The notes under the pieces were generated by a model. It worked only from the letters and a program-made list of their open reading frames with translations. It was not told the DNA's origin and did not search any database. A stretch of 15,829 bases of DNA from JANXQE01 sp035651635 (GTDB lineage Bacteria; Verrucomicrobiota; Verrucomicrobiia; Limisphaerales; UBA8199): contig DASRFK010000241.1 in NCBI GenBank assembly GCA_035651635.1, positions 1-15,829 of the forward strand. The letters are read 5' to 3'. Made by a program: the position numbers and the translations under genes. The first letter of the stretch is position 1. Each line of letters opens with the position of its first letter. Positions 13,744-15,829 of this stretch are shown in pieces.

Positions 13744-15468
13744 CTACTGCTTGAGTCGATAGAACAGCGGCGCTGCACTTGGGGCCAATAGGAAGCGATA
13801 GCTGCCGTTGGTAAGCGTGATCCCGTTGGTGACGCTGAGCCAGCTCGAGGAAAAAGGATGTGCCGAGCTTTGCAACTGGAAGCCGGCCGTTCCATCGGCC
13901 GGCCAGGAGAGAAGCACACCGCCTGGGTCACGGGCGATGTTCAACGCGGGACGCGTCGTTACGAATTGCTGATTCGGTCCGGCGGCATAATGGCTGGCAA
14001 TTTCCTGGTCCGATAGCACACCTTCCCAGACACGGAATTCGTCAAAGCTGCCGTTAAAACAGGGATCCCGGTGCCACTGGGAGCGGCCAAGCCAGTCCGT
14101 GTAGTCAGTAAAGCGACTGGTCGGATTAACTACTGCGGTGGAGTAACCAGCTAATGCGCCGTTGAGATAGAGCCGGGTGGCATTCGTCAGCGGGTCATAG
14201 GTCACCGCCAGGTAAACTTCTTGCCCGATTGGAAAGGAACCAGGGCCGGTAAGAATAAGCGATTGCGGATCCACCAGGTTTCCGAATGGGTTCACGGTGG
14301 TTTCTTCGAAGCCAGGCAATAGAGTGCCGCCGCGCGCGGGTGTAAAAATGATGTAATTGGTGCCGATGCCGTCAGCGTTGGTTCCCCGATCGCTGAAACC
14401 GAAATCGAACACGCGCTGCCAGGCGCTGGTGGCGGGTCCATTCCAGGTAACCCAAGCTTCGACGGTGAAATTCGACAGCACGGAGAGCAGACGCGGCGGC
14501 AAAGTGACGCAGCCGCTGGTTCCGGCGAGATTCAAGGTGCCTGTGCCGGAAAAACTGCTGCCATCGGGCGTGCCGTTGGTGTAGGGCGGGTCAGTGCTGC
14601 TATACACCAGCACTCCGTTGGCGCCACGAACCGAATCGGTTACCACCAGGCTCGACGCGTCTCCATCGAAACTGTAGCGGTGGCGCAGGACCAGCCCGGC
14701 GCCGGGCGGAGCGCATTTGCCGGCGCTATCAGACTGGAACAGCGCGCTTACTTCATTGGAACTTAAAGCCCTGTTATACAGGGAAGGCTCATCGATCACA
14801 CCGGCGAAAGGAAACCACTCGCCCGGGGTTCCATCCCAGCCGCCGGTATAGCCTGTGCCGAGTTCGTAATAATAGGTTGGAGAATAACCTTCCTGCACCA
14901 AAGGAGTGCTCCCAATCACCGCCGCATCGAGATAGAGAACCTCTTGGGCGCCGTCATAAGTGACGACCACCTGATGAAATTTCCCATCGTTAACGGCATT
15001 CGTGGTGACCAACTGCGTCGCCGTGGACCAGAACATCTGGACATACAGCAAACCGTTTGTGCCGACATAAATTGCCGGCACATACCCACCCAAAGTGCTG
15101 TTGAACGGCGGTAGATCCTGTTGGCCCAGGATCACCCCAGCGGCGGTGGTCTCAACCCAAACCTCAAACGAGAACGGTGCATTCCCCTCCCCCGCCGCAG
15201 GCAGGGGGAAGATATTTTCCGGCAAAGCGATGTAATCATCACCGCTGCCGCTAAAAAGAAAACCGGTGCCGACTTTGCCCGGACTGAACTGGACACCTCC
15301 GATTAAGACCGCGTCCTGGACCGAAACGGTGTCGAAACCGTTGCCTTCACCACGCCACCAATGAACCAGGCCCGAAGGCGGCGGAGTGCAATTCTGGGCC
15401 AGCGCAACGGACCTATGTCCCAAACACAAACAACCCAGCAACACGAACGAACAGTGCAGTGATTTCAT
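13744..15468 (-). CDS. Secreted two-domain LamG (concanavalin A-like) protein
   Basis: A 574-residue exported protein. The signal peptide is about residues 1-24 (M-K-S-L-H-C-S-F-V-L-L-G..., cleavage likely after A-L-A). LamG-type beta-sandwich domain 1 spans about 33-245: L-V-H-W-W-R-G-E-G-N opening, F-S-F-E-V-W-V, F-H-Q-V-V-V-T-Y-D-G, and I-D-E-P-S-L-Y-N-R-A-L-S. Domain 2 spans about 260-492: F-T-V-E-A-W-V-T-W, Y-L-A-V-T-Y-D, R-L-Y-L-N-G, and F-D-E-F-R-V-W-E-G-V-L-S. Residues about 500-574 form a small fibronectin-like C-terminal module (L-S-W-P-A-D-G, ending F-Y-R-L-K-Q) recurrent in verrucomicrobial secreted proteins. Such proteins commonly bind glycans at the surface or outside the cell; the ligand is unknown. 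ATG at 15468 starts the signal peptide. The frame extends to 15507. No enzyme domain is fused. Confidence 0.88.
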   Translation of the reverse strand: MKSLHCSFVLLGCLCLGHRSVALAQNCTPPPSGLVHWWRGEGNGFDTVSVQDAVLIGGVQFSPGKVGTGFLFSGSGDDYIALPENIFPLPAAGEGNAPFSFEVWVETTAAGVILGQQDLPPFNSTLGGYVPAIYVGTNGLLYVQMFWSTATQLVTTNAVNDGKFHQVVVTYDGAQEVLYLDAAVIGSTPLVQEGYSPTYYYELGTGYTGGWDGTPGEWFPFAGVIDEPSLYNRALSSNEVSALFQSDSAGKCAPPGAGLVLRHRYSFDGDASSLVVTDSVRGANGVLVYSSTDPPYTNGTPDGSSFSGTGTLNLAGTSGCVTLPPRLLSVLSNFTVEAWVTWNGPATSAWQRVFDFGFSDRGTNADGIGTNYIIFTPARGGTLLPGFEETTVNPFGNLVDPQSLILTGPGSFPIGQEVYLAVTYDPLTNATRLYLNGALAGYSTAVVNPTSRFTDYTDWLGRSQWHRDPCFNGSFDEFRVWEGVLSDQEIASHYAAGPNQQFVTTRPALNIARDPGGVLLSWPADGTAGFQLQSSAHPFSSSWLSVTNGITLTNGSYRFLLAPSAAPLFYRLKQ

Positions 15469-15829
15469 GCAAATGCGTTCAAAACTCCAACTCGGTGCCG
15501 CCGCCAAGTTGCGTGCTCAGGAGCCGGCGCGAATCGGTCGCACCAAATTGACCAGCAGTTTGCGTCCGAGCAATAAGGTGAGAACCTGCAAATTACGGTT
15601 GCTTGGCCCCAAGCGCGGGATAACGCCCGCATCCGCGGCTCAACGCAAGCGACCTTCTCAGGGCTTCTGGCGACACGAACTTGCAGTAAACCGTGAAACG
15701 GCAGGCGGGGCAAAAGCGACCAATTTGGTAGGGACGTCGCGCTGAGACTGTCTCAAAAGGTTTGTCGCTAGTGGATGGCTCGCGAGACAACGAGAGGTGA
15801 GTTCATTGTCAATCTTAATTCAAGCAGCC
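15469..15829. other. Intergenic region at the right end
   Basis: About 360 bp upstream of the LamG gene with no credible gene. ORFs here (plus 15386-15745, minus 15465-15713, minus 15593-15790) have random-looking composition. GGAG lies about 16 nt before the LamG start, too far to be a good ribosome site. A near-perfect palindrome TGAGAC-T-GTCTCA is at 15743-15755, and a small GCGGG/CCCGC hairpin near 15615-15630. Confidence 0.45.

Noticed and set aside
15743..15755. TGAGAC-T-GTCTCA palindrome followed by AAAAGG, considered as the end of an insertion sequence
   Set aside because: Similar to some IS termini, but no transposase or partner end is visible in the window.
1..15829. CRISPR array, tRNA or rRNA genes
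   Set aside because: No regularly spaced repeats and no cloverleaf or rRNA-like sequence noticed on reading; no tRNA scan was possible.

Overview
The window looks like a chromosomal stretch from a GC-rich member of the Verrucomicrobiota (Pedosphaera/Limisphaerales-like). This placement is inference. It rests on a secreted LamG protein with the W-P-A-D-G...F-Y-R-L-K C-terminal module typical of that group, a short pseudopilin-like ORF with an R-A-x-R-I-x-x-V-N-x-L motif, weak or absent Shine-Dalgarno sequences, and many intergenic palindromes. No RNA gene, complete insertion sequence, CRISPR array or prophage was found.

Layout from left to right. Positions 1-90 hold most of a palindromic repeat element. 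leuA (2-isopropylmalate synthase) follows on the minus strand. Upstream of leuA is what appears to be a complete leucine transcription attenuator: a sigma-70-like promoter, a 22-codon leader peptide with seven Leu codons, an antiterminator and an intrinsic terminator. Two small plus-strand membrane-protein genes follow (2234-2497 and 2761-3129). A second copy of the palindromic element (3132-3240) separates them from the minus-strand operon hom-lysC (homoserine dehydrogenase, then aspartokinase, 6 nt apart). Next is a divergent pair of unknown small genes (minus 6110-6637, plus 6807-6995), then a lone cytochrome P450 on the minus strand.

The stretch 8247-9906 holds small genes: a short pseudopilin-like ORF on the plus strand, and a minus-strand pair encoding a TerB-like and a YjbR/MmcQ-like protein. 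A strong terminator at 9861-9888 ends the largest gene of the window. That gene (9907-13290, minus) encodes an 1127-residue membrane-anchored coiled-coil protein with four predicted membrane segments and tandem 63-residue (nine-heptad) repeats. The last gene (13744-15468, minus) is a secreted two-LamG protein, followed at its 3' end by a pair of inverted REP-like palindromes.

The recognisable metabolism is amino-acid biosynthesis. LysC and Hom run the aspartate pathway towards Lys, Met, Thr and Ile, and LeuA commits 2-ketoisovalerate to leucine. Only leuA shows cis-regulation that can be read directly. The most notable observations are the leu attenuator with its apparently leaderless leader peptide, the giant membrane-anchored coiled-coil protein, and the palindromic elements placed just after stop codons.
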